DNA from: an uncultured Sphingomonadaceae bacterium
Lineage (GTDB): Bacteria > Pseudomonadota > Alphaproteobacteria > Sphingomonadales > Sphingomonadaceae
NCBI GenBank assembly: GCA_938003725.1
Contig: CALKXX010000110.1
Location: forward strand, 1-12,883
Direction of reading: 5' to 3'
Length of the DNA: 12,883 bases
Shown: in pieces, positions 5,481 through 12,883 of the stretch
Layout: the number at the start of each line of letters is the position of its first letter
How positions within the stretch are numbered: the stretch's first letter is position 1
Position numbers and translations under genes: made by a program
The notes under the pieces: generated by a model
What the model was told of the DNA's origin: nothing
What the model saw: only the letters and a program-made list of their open reading frames with translations
Database searches by the model: none

Positions 5481-6856
5481 TGGCTATTGAACTAAAAATG
5501 CCCGCTCTGTCTCCTACTATGGAAGAGGGTTCGCTCGCGAAGTGGTTTGTCAAAGAGGGCGATGAGGTCAGCTCGGGAGACATTCTGGCCGAGATTGAAA
5601 CCGATAAAGCTACGATGGAATTTGAAGCGGTAGACGAAGGCGTCATCTCAAAAATACTGATCGCCGAAGGTACAGATGATGTTCCGGTCGGCACAGTCAT
5701 TGCCGAAATGACCGGTGAAGACGAAGATGCAGATTCTGCCCCTTCTCCGGCGCCGAAGGCTGACAAGGAACCTGAGCCAACAGAAGCTCAGGAAAAACCG
5801 CCAGAGATCATGCGGGAAGCGCCTGCTGCCCCAATATCAAGAGCCGAAGACCCATCCATACCCGAAGGCACGAATATGGTTTCCATAACGGTCCGCGAAG
5901 CCTTGCGGGACGCTATGGCAGAGGAAATGCGCAAGGATGAAAATGTCTTTATAATGGGTGAGGAGGTTGCCGAATATCAAGGCGCCTATAAGGTGACTCA
6001 GGGTCTGTTGGACGAATTTGGTGCAAAACGTGTGATTGACACACCAATCACAGAACATGGTTTCGCCGGCATAGGAGCCGGAGCAGCGATGGGCGGTCTA
6101 AACCCGGTTATCGAGTTTATGACCTTCAACTTTGCGATGCAGGCGATTGACCACATCATCAATTCCGCTGCGAAAACCAACTATATGTCGGGTGGTCAGA
6201 TGCGGTGTCCGATTGTTTTCCGTGGTCCCAATGGTGCTGCGTCACGAGTCGGCGCACAGCATAGTCAAAATTACGGACCTTGGTATGCAAGCGTACCTGG
6301 CTTAATCGTAATCGCCCCTTATGACGCCGCCGACGCAAAGGGCTTACTAAAAGCTGCTATCCAATCCCCTGATCCGGTTGTGTTTCTGGAAAATGAACTG
6401 CTCTATGGACGTTCATTCGAAATACCCGAGATTGACGACTATACGCTCCCTATCGGCAAGGCGCGGATCATGCGTGAGGGAAATGACGTTACGATCGTCA
6501 GCTATTCAATTGGCGTAGGGTTAGCGCTGGAAGCGGCGGATAATCTGGCAGGAGAGGGGATTGATGCCGAAGTTATCGATCTGCGAACCTTGCGCCCATT
6601 GGACAGCGAAGCGGTGTTGAGGAGCCTGGCAAAAACCAACCGGATGGTCGTGGCGGAAGAAGGCTGGCCAACTTGTTCTATCGCTAGCGAAATCGCGGCG
6701 CTTTGCATGGAACACGGTTTTGATGATTTGGACGCACCGATTATGCGCGTTACCAACGAAGATGTCCCGCTACCCTATGCAGCCAATCTTGAAAAAGCTG
6801 CGCTTATCGACAGCGATAGAATAATCGAAGCCGTGAAAAAGGTCTGCTATAAATAA
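5480..6856 (+). CDS. pdhB: Pyruvate dehydrogenase E1 component, beta subunit with N-terminal lipoyl domain
   Basis: This is the 458-residue partner of PdhA. Residues 1-78 form a biotinyl/lipoyl domain: the lipoylation site is Lys43 in ETDKATM, and the domain opens with the MPALSPTM segment. An acidic Pro/Ala/Glu-rich linker covers about residues 79-132. The E1-beta fold starts near residue 133 with MVSITVREAL; it includes the GEEV motif (160-163), whose Glu contacts the TPP cofactor in this family, and the transketolase C-terminal domain from about residue 325. A lipoyl domain on E1-beta is a known alphaproteobacterial trait, seen in Zymomonas and rhizobia. I prefer the ATG at 5480 (TGATG overlap with pdhA) over a TTG one codon upstream. 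The E2 gene does not follow; a convergent tad operon begins five bases after the stop. Confidence 0.97.
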   Translation: MAIELKMPALSPTMEEGSLAKWFVKEGDEVSSGDILAEIETDKATMEFEAVDEGVISKILIAEGTDDVPVGTVIAEMTGEDEDADSAPSPAPKADKEPEPTEAQEKPPEIMREAPAAPISRAEDPSIPEGTNMVSITVREALRDAMAEEMRKDENVFIMGEEVAEYQGAYKVTQGLLDEFGAKRVIDTPITEHGFAGIGAGAAMGGLNPVIEFMTFNFAMQAIDHIINSAAKTNYMSGGQMRCPIVFRGPNGAASRVGAQHSQNYGPWYASVPGLIVIAPYDAADAKGLLKAAIQSPDPVVFLENELLYGRSFEIPEIDDYTLPIGKARIMREGNDVTIVSYSIGVGLALEAADNLAGEGIDAEVIDLRTLRPLDSEAVLRSLAKTNRMVVAEEGWPTCSIASEIAALCMEHGFDDLDAPIMRVTNEDVPLPYAANLEKAALIDSDRIIEAVKKVCYK

Positions 6857-6861
6857 GTGAC

Positions 6862-7536
6862 TTAACTGCAGGCAGACGGTGTCTCACCATCATCGCCCAC
6901 GCCAGCGGTCAGATTGCGTGTGTCACGAATATTAAATGCCGCCTGATGTTCGATGACACGGTCTTTGTAGAACATTTCGCCAAATAGTGGCTCATATTCG
7001 TAGAATACTTCAACGAACATAACGCCCGATCCGCTAGTCGCCGTTATCTCGTTACCCGCCTCTCCCATACCGGCAAATGCGGTTCCGGTGTCGCCGGTAT
7101 TCTCGGGGCCATAGGCCGAAACATAAGTGTCCAGATCACCGGCACAGCGCTGCCAATGTATCCATTGACCGCCATCACCGTTCATCTCCAGGCTCGACAG
7201 AATGACCCGGCCTTTTTCGAATAGTTCGATATTCGCAGCCTGTAATTCCATACCCGTCAGCATCTGGTTCACGTCACCTTCAAAGACCGTTCGAGCGGTC
7301 GCAGAAGATGTAGACTGACCCATGCGGGATGCGTTGTCGGACAGATTCAACGCTGCCTGACTAACGCGCAATTGCGTGACGGTAAAATGCGCTGTTTCCA
7401 AACCAACCATGCCAAGGCCCGTAAAGATTGGCAAAGCATAGGCGAATTCTGTTAGCGCCAGGCCGGATTTGTTTCGAGCAAGGCGGGATAGAAATCCTTT
7501 GAACCTTTTTCCCGATTTTGGAATAGAAATATTCAT
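6862..7536 (-). CDS. TadE/TadF-like pseudopilin, Tad pilus minor component
   Basis: The 224-residue protein has a basic N-terminal leader, then a prepilin-like junction at Gly25 followed by LALTEF (Glu30 at +5) and a hydrophobic helix to about residue 50. This is the layout of TadE/TadF pseudopilins, which are processed by the TadV/CpaA peptidase and placed in the inner membrane or pilus base. The remaining 170 residues are a predicted exported domain with no motif I recognise; they include two cysteines, one in WQRCAG and one next to the C-terminus. The ATG at 7536 overlaps the preceding stop by four bases (ATGA). A longer reading to 7644 would run into the upstream tadE gene and is less likely. 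It is the third gene of a three-gene tad operon. Confidence 0.83.
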   Translation of the reverse strand: MNISIPKSGKRFKGFLSRLARNKSGLALTEFAYALPIFTGLGMVGLETAHFTVTQLRVSQAALNLSDNASRMGQSTSSATARTVFEGDVNQMLTGMELQAANIELFEKGRVILSSLEMNGDGGQWIHWQRCAGDLDTYVSAYGPENTGDTGTAFAGMGEAGNEITATSGSGVMFVEVFYEYEPLFGEMFYKDRVIEHQAAFNIRDTRNLTAGVGDDGETPSACS

Positions 7537-8129
7537 GAGCAAATTACCTCGGTCGTGATACCGCTTTGATCGCCATAAGGCTGGTTTTTCAATACCGTGG
7601 TCGCGGAAATTGTGTTTTCCTGTTCCCAACCCATCATTTTCCAAAGGGGAAAAACCCGATCATAGCTGGTGGTTACGGTGTAGAGGACAACATCATTCGG
7701 GCCGCCGATTCCATCTGCCCCGATATCAGCATCCCAACTGCTATTGTCATTCACATCTTCATAGCATTCGCCGCTGTCATAACTGCCATTGCCATTCGTA
7801 TCGGTAAATGCCTCGGCCTGTCCCACGCCATTATAGTCATAATAGCTGGTGCGCTCGAACGTCATGACGGCCTTCGGGCTAACCTTCTTGATTTGATCTT
7901 CTACGCCTTTATCGATCGCTGCAAGCTCAGCCGGACCTGTCTCAAGCGCAGCCTCGCGGGCAGCATGCTGCACAACACCGGTTAGCGTTGATTGCACATA
8001 TACTGTGTAACCAAGGTCAAACAGACCAAGTAGCATCAGCATGAACACAGGTGCGACCATCGCAAATTCGACTAATGTGGCGCCGTCTTCGTTCTGCGAA
8101 AGATCGGATTTTCTGATCAACTTAATCAT
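7533..8129 (-). CDS. TadE-like pseudopilin with an Asp/Asn-rich calcium-binding-like loop
   Basis: A short basic leader ends at Gly16, followed by ATLVEF (Glu21 at +5) and a hydrophobic helix to about residue 42, the TadE signature for TadV/CpaA-type processing and membrane assembly. The total length is 198 residues. Residues 110-135 are an Asp/Asn/Gly-rich segment: a DTNGNGSYD unit followed by E-x-x-E-D and NDNSSWDAD, which resembles paired calcium loops of the EF-hand/thrombospondin-3 kind. This could stiffen the exported domain when calcium is bound; that is inference. Two cysteines (Cys122 and the penultimate residue) might pair. The gene starts with ATG overlapping the stop of the upstream TadG-like gene by four bases and overlaps the next gene in the same way. 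Confidence 0.87.
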   Translation of the reverse strand: MIKLIRKSDLSQNEDGATLVEFAMVAPVFMLMLLGLFDLGYTVYVQSTLTGVVQHAAREAALETGPAELAAIDKGVEDQIKKVSPKAVMTFERTSYYDYNGVGQAEAFTDTNGNGSYDSGECYEDVNDNSSWDADIGADGIGGPNDVVLYTVTTSYDRVFPLWKMMGWEQENTISATTVLKNQPYGDQSGITTEVICS

Positions 8130-10123
8130 TGTGAGAGCCTCAAATCTGCAACCGTCTGTGCGATGGTTGTGAATGTATCATTCAAAGAGCTAGCGTTGGT
8201 GGATGTGAACGCGCTGTTTGCACTGGCGCAATTGCTCATCTCCGAAGAAAGCGATGTTGCAAACGCAATCACCCAGACACGAATACCTTTCGCTTTCGTA
8301 GCATCGCATAGAGCCAGAAAACGCTCTTTGTGATTTTGCGATGCGGTGGCCTCTATGCCCCCGCCGATAAAGCCGTTGTGGCGTTCAACGCCGTAAGCAC
8401 TGTGATAATTATCGCCGATATCCAACTGACCGTCGGTGAAGAAGATCAAGTGGCGGCTGACATAGCCATTATTGGTAGCCGCTTCAGTCACATTCGTTTG
8501 GAATATGCCTTCTGGTGAGCTCACGCGCGCGCCCCACAACATACCCATATCATGATATGTACCACCGTCGGCAACCAGAGCATCGACATAGTTGTCAAAT
8601 TCAGTCTCGGTCATGGTGCTGAAGAGTTTCGCTTTCAGCGGACAAGACACCTGTGATTTGTTCGTTGATGATGAATATGTTTGAGTGGCATTTCCAGCAT
8701 CCCGGAAATAGGTCGCTTCGGGCCAATATGGCCGCCAGCGTGTTGCATCATTAGTTGGCGCAGCATCAATATCGAGGTCCTTGGTTGCGCCCGGTGTGAT
8801 CATTTCTGAGGACGAGTTGTAAACTACATTGTCGCTGGCAATTGTATCCCGTTCGTGGATACACCCGCCCCAACGTGTTGGCGATGCGCTGACCTGAAAC
8901 GGTAACGTTACGGCACTGTTGATATAGCTTCCGCCGGAATCTTTTGCGATCGAACTGACATAACCATCTACTGGCAGATCAATTTGCGTATGCTCCCAAT
9001 AGGAGAAGGTTGCACCAGGAACGGTGGGATCGAGCGTATATTTCGTCACCGTCGTGGTTTCCGTTGTTGGCGCCGTTGTGGTACGTGTAGCCCGCCTGGT
9101 GCATATATAGTTTGGGAAATCCGTAAACCCGGTGCGATCAAAAGTATATGTCGCGTCGGGATCCCCACTTTTTGTCGCAGGATCGCCATTTGAATAGCCA
9201 AAGTGTGACGGATACCAAGTGTAATCCACATAGTAGAAGCCGCCGGCATTTCGCCCATAAACCGTCACAGCGTTGTTGTTATTGCCAAACGTGTTACAGC
9301 TATTATTGCCTACATATTGCAACTGTTCATAGGTTTCGGTCACAGTCCCTGCCGGGATAACTGTCGTTTCGGTATCTTCATATTCATACCAGGCGCGGCG
9401 TGACTGATAGGGATGTGTATCGCCACTCGATCCACCAATCAGATAGGTGGGATCCAAATTGTAAAGCTCTTCACCGATATTCACAGTACCAGTATAGGGT
9501 ACCATCGCATAACGAATGCGCGCTCCTGTGCCGGTGGCTGCCGAATCAACGATATCATAGAAGCTCTTGGTGGCAGTCTGAAGCGCATCTATCCGTGTCG
9601 TAGTTCCGCCAGCACCGTCATCAATGCTAAAGTTCATTGAACCGGTTGTATCGAGCACCATGGTGATATCACTGTTAGAAATCTCGAGGACCGCCTGACA
9701 GGAAACCGCGACTTTAATGCCGGGGGAACCAAACATCTTCATGATGACCGTTGGATATTCAACCTCTGCGGAACCAACAACAGCCGATGTCCCAGTTGGA
9801 TTGGTTGCCGTAAATGTCTTATTTTTCGTGTTGATATAACCGTCTGGGAAGTTGGCATCAAAAAAGTTGCTCGTCTGCGTTTGTGCGGAAGAATTATATG
9901 ATCCATCACCCATGGCCCGGCGTCCAGCAAGAACGCCGGCATCGCATGCCTGTTGCAGGCGTGTTTTTACCATATAGGCCCGGCTCATATCCACGCCGCT
10001 GCCGATAATCCCGGCTAACGGGACCAAGCCCGCGGCGACCATTGCCAATGTGTTACCGGCGATGTCCGAGCGCAGTGCGCTATAGAAGGTCTTCACATTG
10101 TTAATACTAATTTTGGCTGGCAT
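8126..10123 (-). CDS. TadG-like pilus assembly protein with von Willebrand A domain
   Basis: This 665-residue protein opens with a TadG-type leader: a basic stretch, Gly23 before NTLAMVA, then a hydrophobic helix (about 24-45) followed by VDMSRAY and LQQACDAG, a standard segment in TadG N-termini. The vWA metal site begins at Asp158 (DTTGSM: Asp158, Thr160, Ser162), and a later FFTDG motif places a second acidic residue at Asp564. The roughly 400 residues between them far exceed a plain vWA fold, so a large Thr/Tyr-rich insertion splits the domain; it includes a run of threonines near residues 350-362. Such proteins lie at the base or surface of the Tad pilus and may aid adhesion. AGGGGG (10133-10138) is nine bases before the ATG. 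It is the first gene of the operon. Confidence 0.86.
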   Translation of the reverse strand: MPAKISINNVKTFYSALRSDIAGNTLAMVAAGLVPLAGIIGSGVDMSRAYMVKTRLQQACDAGVLAGRRAMGDGSYNSSAQTQTSNFFDANFPDGYINTKNKTFTATNPTGTSAVVGSAEVEYPTVIMKMFGSPGIKVAVSCQAVLEISNSDITMVLDTTGSMNFSIDDGAGGTTTRIDALQTATKSFYDIVDSAATGTGARIRYAMVPYTGTVNIGEELYNLDPTYLIGGSSGDTHPYQSRRAWYEYEDTETTVIPAGTVTETYEQLQYVGNNSCNTFGNNNNAVTVYGRNAGGFYYVDYTWYPSHFGYSNGDPATKSGDPDATYTFDRTGFTDFPNYICTRRATRTTTAPTTETTTVTKYTLDPTVPGATFSYWEHTQIDLPVDGYVSSIAKDSGGSYINSAVTLPFQVSASPTRWGGCIHERDTIASDNVVYNSSSEMITPGATKDLDIDAAPTNDATRWRPYWPEATYFRDAGNATQTYSSSTNKSQVSCPLKAKLFSTMTETEFDNYVDALVADGGTYHDMGMLWGARVSSPEGIFQTNVTEAATNNGYVSRHLIFFTDGQLDIGDNYHSAYGVERHNGFIGGGIEATASQNHKERFLALCDATKAKGIRVWVIAFATSLSSEMSNCASANSAFTSTNASSLNDTFTTIAQTVADLRLSQ

Positions 10124-10228
10124 ATACCAACGCCCCCTGACAAATTTCTGCGTGAACGAACGCGAATTAATTTCAATTCAGCGTGTCAGATACTTGGAAA
10201 AGGGTTAGCTGCTCACCAACAGTCCTGG

Positions 10229-10243
10229 TTAAAGCGATGTTTA
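10229..10243. promoter_or_regulatory. CtrA-like candidate site (TTAA-N7-TTTA)
   Basis: TTAA (10229-10232), seven bases, then TTTA (10240-10243) differs by one base from the CtrA consensus TTAA-N7-TTAA. The site is about 105-120 bases upstream of the tadG-like ATG and close to the start of the divergent squalene-synthase-like gene. CtrA controls motility and pilus genes in several alphaproteobacteria, so the position makes sense. A single near-match in an AT-rich gap is weak evidence. Confidence 0.3.
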
Positions 10244-10280
10244 CCTTGATTTGCCGCGGAAATCTGTCGACGACATCTTC

Positions 10281-10952
10281 ATGTTTGAACAGAAGTTACA
10301 ATTGGACCCGCTGCATAAGCTAATTTGTGCCTATGCAAAACGGGAGAATCGCGACCGATATGCCCTTCTGTTCAACTTCGACTCCAGATGTGGAGAGATT
10401 ATCCGCTCCACGTCTGAATCATTGATTGGACAAATGCGGTTAACCTGGTGGCGAGACATTTTAACCAAAAACCCAGATCAGCGGCCAAGCGGAGAACCGT
10501 TGATAGCGTCGTTCAATGCCATCCAAGATGAGGGCCATTCACTGGCGCCAATCTTTGATTTGCTGGACGGCTGGGAGATCATGCTGGACGATTTTCCTTG
10601 GGATGAGCGCCAGTTTAATCACTATGCAAACCGCCGCGGTAAGGGGTTTTTTCAATTTGCTTTGGGGCAGACTGCAAAGCTGACGGAAGACCAATGCTTT
10701 GCCGCAGAATCGTGGGCATTGTGGGATTTTGCTCGGCACTGCTCTGATCGGAACATGCGTGAAGATGCGTTTGAGCGATGTAGGGCCTCCTACCAAAAGG
10801 CAGGGGCATTTAGTTTTGACAAAAACGGACGGCCGCTTTCAATTCTCTGTAAATTGGTTGGAATAGATGTAAAAAATGGAAAGCTGTCCGATGACCTCTA
10901 CACGCCTGCGATTGCACGCAAGTTAGTCTGGCATGGGTTGACGGGATTGTAA
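10281..10952 (+). CDS. Squalene/phytoene synthase-fold protein, probably non-catalytic (NDUFAF6-like)
   Basis: The sequence has the fold signature MRLTWWRD (residues 51-58), followed by LLDGWEIMLDD and Y-x-x-R-R-G-K-G-F-F, which matches the pattern of trans-isoprenyl diphosphate synthases in COG1562. At about 223 residues it is shorter than CrtB/HpnC/HpnD enzymes (about 280-300). The first Asp-rich motif (DxxxD) that binds the diphosphate-Mg is absent where expected; the region reads LLFNFDSRCGEIIR. Mitochondrial NDUFAF6, a complex I assembly factor, is a family member that also lost catalysis, so a non-enzymatic assembly role is possible but inferred. I chose the ATG at 10281; a TTG at 10251 would add ten residues, and neither has a clear Shine-Dalgarno. 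An EF-hand gene follows after 32 bases. Confidence 0.78.
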   Translation: MFEQKLQLDPLHKLICAYAKRENRDRYALLFNFDSRCGEIIRSTSESLIGQMRLTWWRDILTKNPDQRPSGEPLIASFNAIQDEGHSLAPIFDLLDGWEIMLDDFPWDERQFNHYANRRGKGFFQFALGQTAKLTEDQCFAAESWALWDFARHCSDRNMREDAFERCRASYQKAGAFSFDKNGRPLSILCKLVGIDVKNGKLSDDLYTPAIARKLVWHGLTGL

Positions 10953-10984
10953 TCAGGTCTGATTTTTGAAGGAGTAGTGCCCGC

Positions 10985-11461
10985 GTGAATAGATTTATCG
11001 CAGGTGCTGGCGGAATGATGTTGCTGATGACAGCAGGTTTTTTTGTGTGGATGGGTGCACAAAGTCAGGATGTTTCACTGCCCGATGCGCCGCCTCCGCC
11101 GCAAATTTTTGACACTCAAAGCGAACAGGTTCTGCCCATCGCGGATGAGACAGATATGCAGGACGGTCCAGCACCGCCGGCTCCGCCAAAGGCCTATCGG
11201 GCATCGCGGGAAGAGAAACGATTCAATCGTTACGACCGGGATCGGGACGAGATAATTACCCGTCTGGAGCTTATGAGTAGCCGAACGAAGGCTTTCAAAA
11301 AGCTAGATGTCGATGGGAACAACCTGCTGACCTTTGAAGAATGGGCCAAAGCGACCAGCGATCGGTTTGCCGGGGCCGACAAAAATGGTAACGGACAGCT
11401 CACGCGCGCCGAGTTTCGCACCACGCGGCCAAAGCGAAAAACACCAAAATGCAAATGTTAG
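10985..11461 (+). CDS. Membrane-anchored or secreted EF-hand protein
   Basis: This 158-residue protein has an N-terminal hydrophobic segment (about residues 4-24) that may be an uncleaved anchor or signal peptide, a Pro-rich linker (31-69), and three EF-hand loops: Asp84-Glu95, Asp108-Glu119 and Asp132-Glu143. The second and third fit the calcium-binding pattern well (DVDGNN..., DKNGNGQ...); the first has Arg in place of Gly and may bind poorly. The tail is strongly basic and ends in Cys-Lys-Cys. The start is GTG at 10985 with AAGGAG at 10969-10974, ten bases upstream. It likely shares a transcript with the squalene-synthase-like gene and converges with trmFO, leaving 30 bases between stops. 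A periplasmic calcium-sensing or buffering role is inference. Confidence 0.83.
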   Translation: MNRFIAGAGGMMLLMTAGFFVWMGAQSQDVSLPDAPPPPQIFDTQSEQVLPIADETDMQDGPAPPAPPKAYRASREEKRFNRYDRDRDEIITRLELMSSRTKAFKKLDVDGNNLLTFEEWAKATSDRFAGADKNGNGQLTRAEFRTTRPKRKTPKCKC

Positions 11462-11491
11462 TCAAATTTGGTCAGATTCTCACCCGAGTCG

Positions 11492-12844
11492 TCAGGCGAA
11501 TTGGAGCCCTTTGGTCGACATTGGTTGATACCACTTCGCAAAATCTTCACGGGCCCGGCGGGTATAGGCCTCTTTGCGTTCCTTTTTCTTGATACGTTGT
11601 GCAAACGGCGGGAAAAGGCCAAAATTCACATTCATGGGCTGATAATCTCGCGCGTCAGCTCCTCCCGTAATATGGGACAATAACGCGCCCAATGCAGTCG
11701 TTTGCGGCGGGCAAGAAAACGGTTCCGCTTTTAATTCGGCGGCCACCATACGCCCGACCATCAAACCGACGGCAGCGCTTTCTACATAGCCTTCACAGCC
11801 TGTAATTTGCCCGGCGAAGCGAATATGCGGCGCCTTTTTCAAGCGTAATTCTTTGTCCAGCAACTTCGGTGAATTGATAAATGTGTTTCGGTGCAGGCCG
11901 CCCATGCGAGCGAACTCGGCATTTTCCAAACCGGGAATCGTTTTAAGCAAGTCGGTTTGCGCACCATATTTGAGCTTGGTTTGAAAACCGACCATATTCC
12001 ATAGTGTGCCCAGTGCATTATCCTGCCTCAGTTGCACAACTGCATAGGCTTTACCGCCAGTATGCGAGTTGGTTAGGCCAACCGGCTTCATCGGGCCATA
12101 ACGTAAAGTTTCAGGACCGCGGGACGCCATAACTTCGATAGGCATACAGCCTTCGAAATAGGGTGTGTCCTTCTCCCATTGCTTAAAGTCGGTTTTTTCT
12201 CCGTCGAGTAGGCCTTGAATGAAAGCATAATATTGCTCTTTATCCATGGGGCAGTTGATATAATCCTTGCCATCGCCCTCCGGTCCAACCTTGTCCCATC
12301 GTGATTGCATCCACGCGGTGTCCAAATCGATGGAGTCTTTGTAAACAATCGGGGCAATTGCATCGAAAAAGGCTAGGGAATCTTCGCCGGTCGCCGCGCC
12401 GATGCTCTGTGCCAATGACATTGCGGTAAGGGGGCCTGTTGCAACAATAGTCAGGCCATCTTCGGGCAGTTTATCGATCCGTTCCCGCACAATTTCGATA
12501 TTTGGATGTTCGGACAGGGATTTGGTTACCCCATTGGAGAAATGATCGCGGTCTACGGCAAGGGCAGAACCAGCAGGCAAGCGGTGCTTGCCGCCTTCGG
12601 CCATGATGATTGAGTTTAGATCGCGCATCTCCTGATGCAGTAGCCCAACCGCATTTTTCTCTGCATCATCGCTTCGGAAACTGTTGGAGCAGACCAATTC
12701 TGCCAGCCCATCAGTCTGATGTGCGGGCGTCATGTCTCCGCCACCCCGCATCTCTGACAAGCGGACTTTCACGCCCTGTTCCGCCAATTGCCAAGCCGCT
12801 TCTGTTCCGGCGAGGCCGCCGCCAATAATATGTACCTGTGTCAT
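11492..12844 (-). CDS. trmFO: TrmFO, methylenetetrahydrofolate-tRNA (uracil-5-)-methyltransferase
   Basis: TrmFO makes ribothymidine at position 54 of tRNA using 5,10-methylenetetrahydrofolate as carbon donor and FAD as reductant. The 450-residue length fits the family. The N-terminus has the dinucleotide-binding IIGGGLAGTEAA motif (residues 6-17), followed by CSNSFRSDDA with Cys52, and FEGCMPIEVMASRG with Cys233; these correspond to the two functional cysteines described in the Bacillus enzyme. The GQITGCEGYVESAA motif near residue 345 closes the FAD domain, as in GidA/MnmG relatives. It is distinguished from MnmG (about 620 residues) by length and the CSNS motif. The start is ATG at 12844, near the right edge of the window; the 39 bases upstream show no clear promoter. 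Confidence 0.96.
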   Translation of the reverse strand: MTQVHIIGGGLAGTEAAWQLAEQGVKVRLSEMRGGGDMTPAHQTDGLAELVCSNSFRSDDAEKNAVGLLHQEMRDLNSIIMAEGGKHRLPAGSALAVDRDHFSNGVTKSLSEHPNIEIVRERIDKLPEDGLTIVATGPLTAMSLAQSIGAATGEDSLAFFDAIAPIVYKDSIDLDTAWMQSRWDKVGPEGDGKDYINCPMDKEQYYAFIQGLLDGEKTDFKQWEKDTPYFEGCMPIEVMASRGPETLRYGPMKPVGLTNSHTGGKAYAVVQLRQDNALGTLWNMVGFQTKLKYGAQTDLLKTIPGLENAEFARMGGLHRNTFINSPKLLDKELRLKKAPHIRFAGQITGCEGYVESAAVGLMVGRMVAAELKAEPFSCPPQTTALGALLSHITGGADARDYQPMNVNFGLFPPFAQRIKKKERKEAYTRRAREDFAKWYQPMSTKGLQFA

Positions 12845-12883
12845 GCGCGCTTCTATAGGCGGGTCTTAGGCTTGTGGTAAGAC

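Noticed and set aside
6862..7644. Longer start at 7644 for the last tad gene
   Set aside because: It would overlap the preceding tadE gene by more than 100 bases with no leader features; the ATG at 7536 gives a standard ATGA overlap and a proper pseudopilin leader.
1..12883. CRISPR arrays, tRNA/rRNA genes, insertion sequences
   Set aside because: No regularly spaced direct repeats, no tRNA-like cloverleaf segments and no transposase-like proteins were seen.

Overview
The window looks like a chromosomal segment from an alphaproteobacterium, most likely a sphingomonad of moderate GC content. Three things point that way: the eno-ftsB-pdhA-pdhB order, an E1-beta subunit carrying its own N-terminal lipoyl domain, and DUF4170 and TrmFO proteins of alphaproteobacterial type. 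The assignment is inferred from family knowledge, without a database search. Genes are densely packed, no gap exceeds about 170 bases, and I see no tRNA, rRNA, CRISPR array, insertion sequence or phage module.

Left part (1-2439): the C-terminal half of a rhomboid protease gene (+) enters from the left edge and converges with a five-gene minus-strand operon (2439 to 307). In transcription order the operon encodes a protein with a histone-H1-like Lys/Ala tail and a C-terminal membrane anchor, a two-helix holin-III/YqjE-like membrane protein, a DUF3618-like anchored protein, a long charged helical protein with one central hydrophobic segment, and a DUF4170 protein. The last four genes touch or nearly touch. 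The order resembles the enterobacterial yqjD-yqjE-yqjK stress operon, but the H1-like tail is a distinctive addition. This is the least understood and most interesting part of the window.

Centre (2440-6856, +): a 167-base divergent control region with two inverted repeats separates that operon from enolase. Then come ftsB (cell division), pdhA and pdhB (the two E1 subunits of pyruvate dehydrogenase). Enolase makes phosphoenolpyruvate, which is converted to pyruvate, and PDH E1 decarboxylates pyruvate toward acetyl-CoA. The E2 gene does not follow pdhB here.

Right part (6862-12883): a minus-strand operon of three Tad-pilus-type minor components (a large TadG-like von Willebrand protein and two TadE/F-like pseudopilins) has 4-base ATGA overlaps throughout. 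It lies tail to tail with pdhB. Diverging from it is a plus-strand pair: a squalene/phytoene-synthase-fold protein that appears to lack the catalytic Asp motif, and a membrane-anchored EF-hand protein. The window closes with trmFO (minus strand), a folate/FAD-dependent tRNA U54 methyltransferase.
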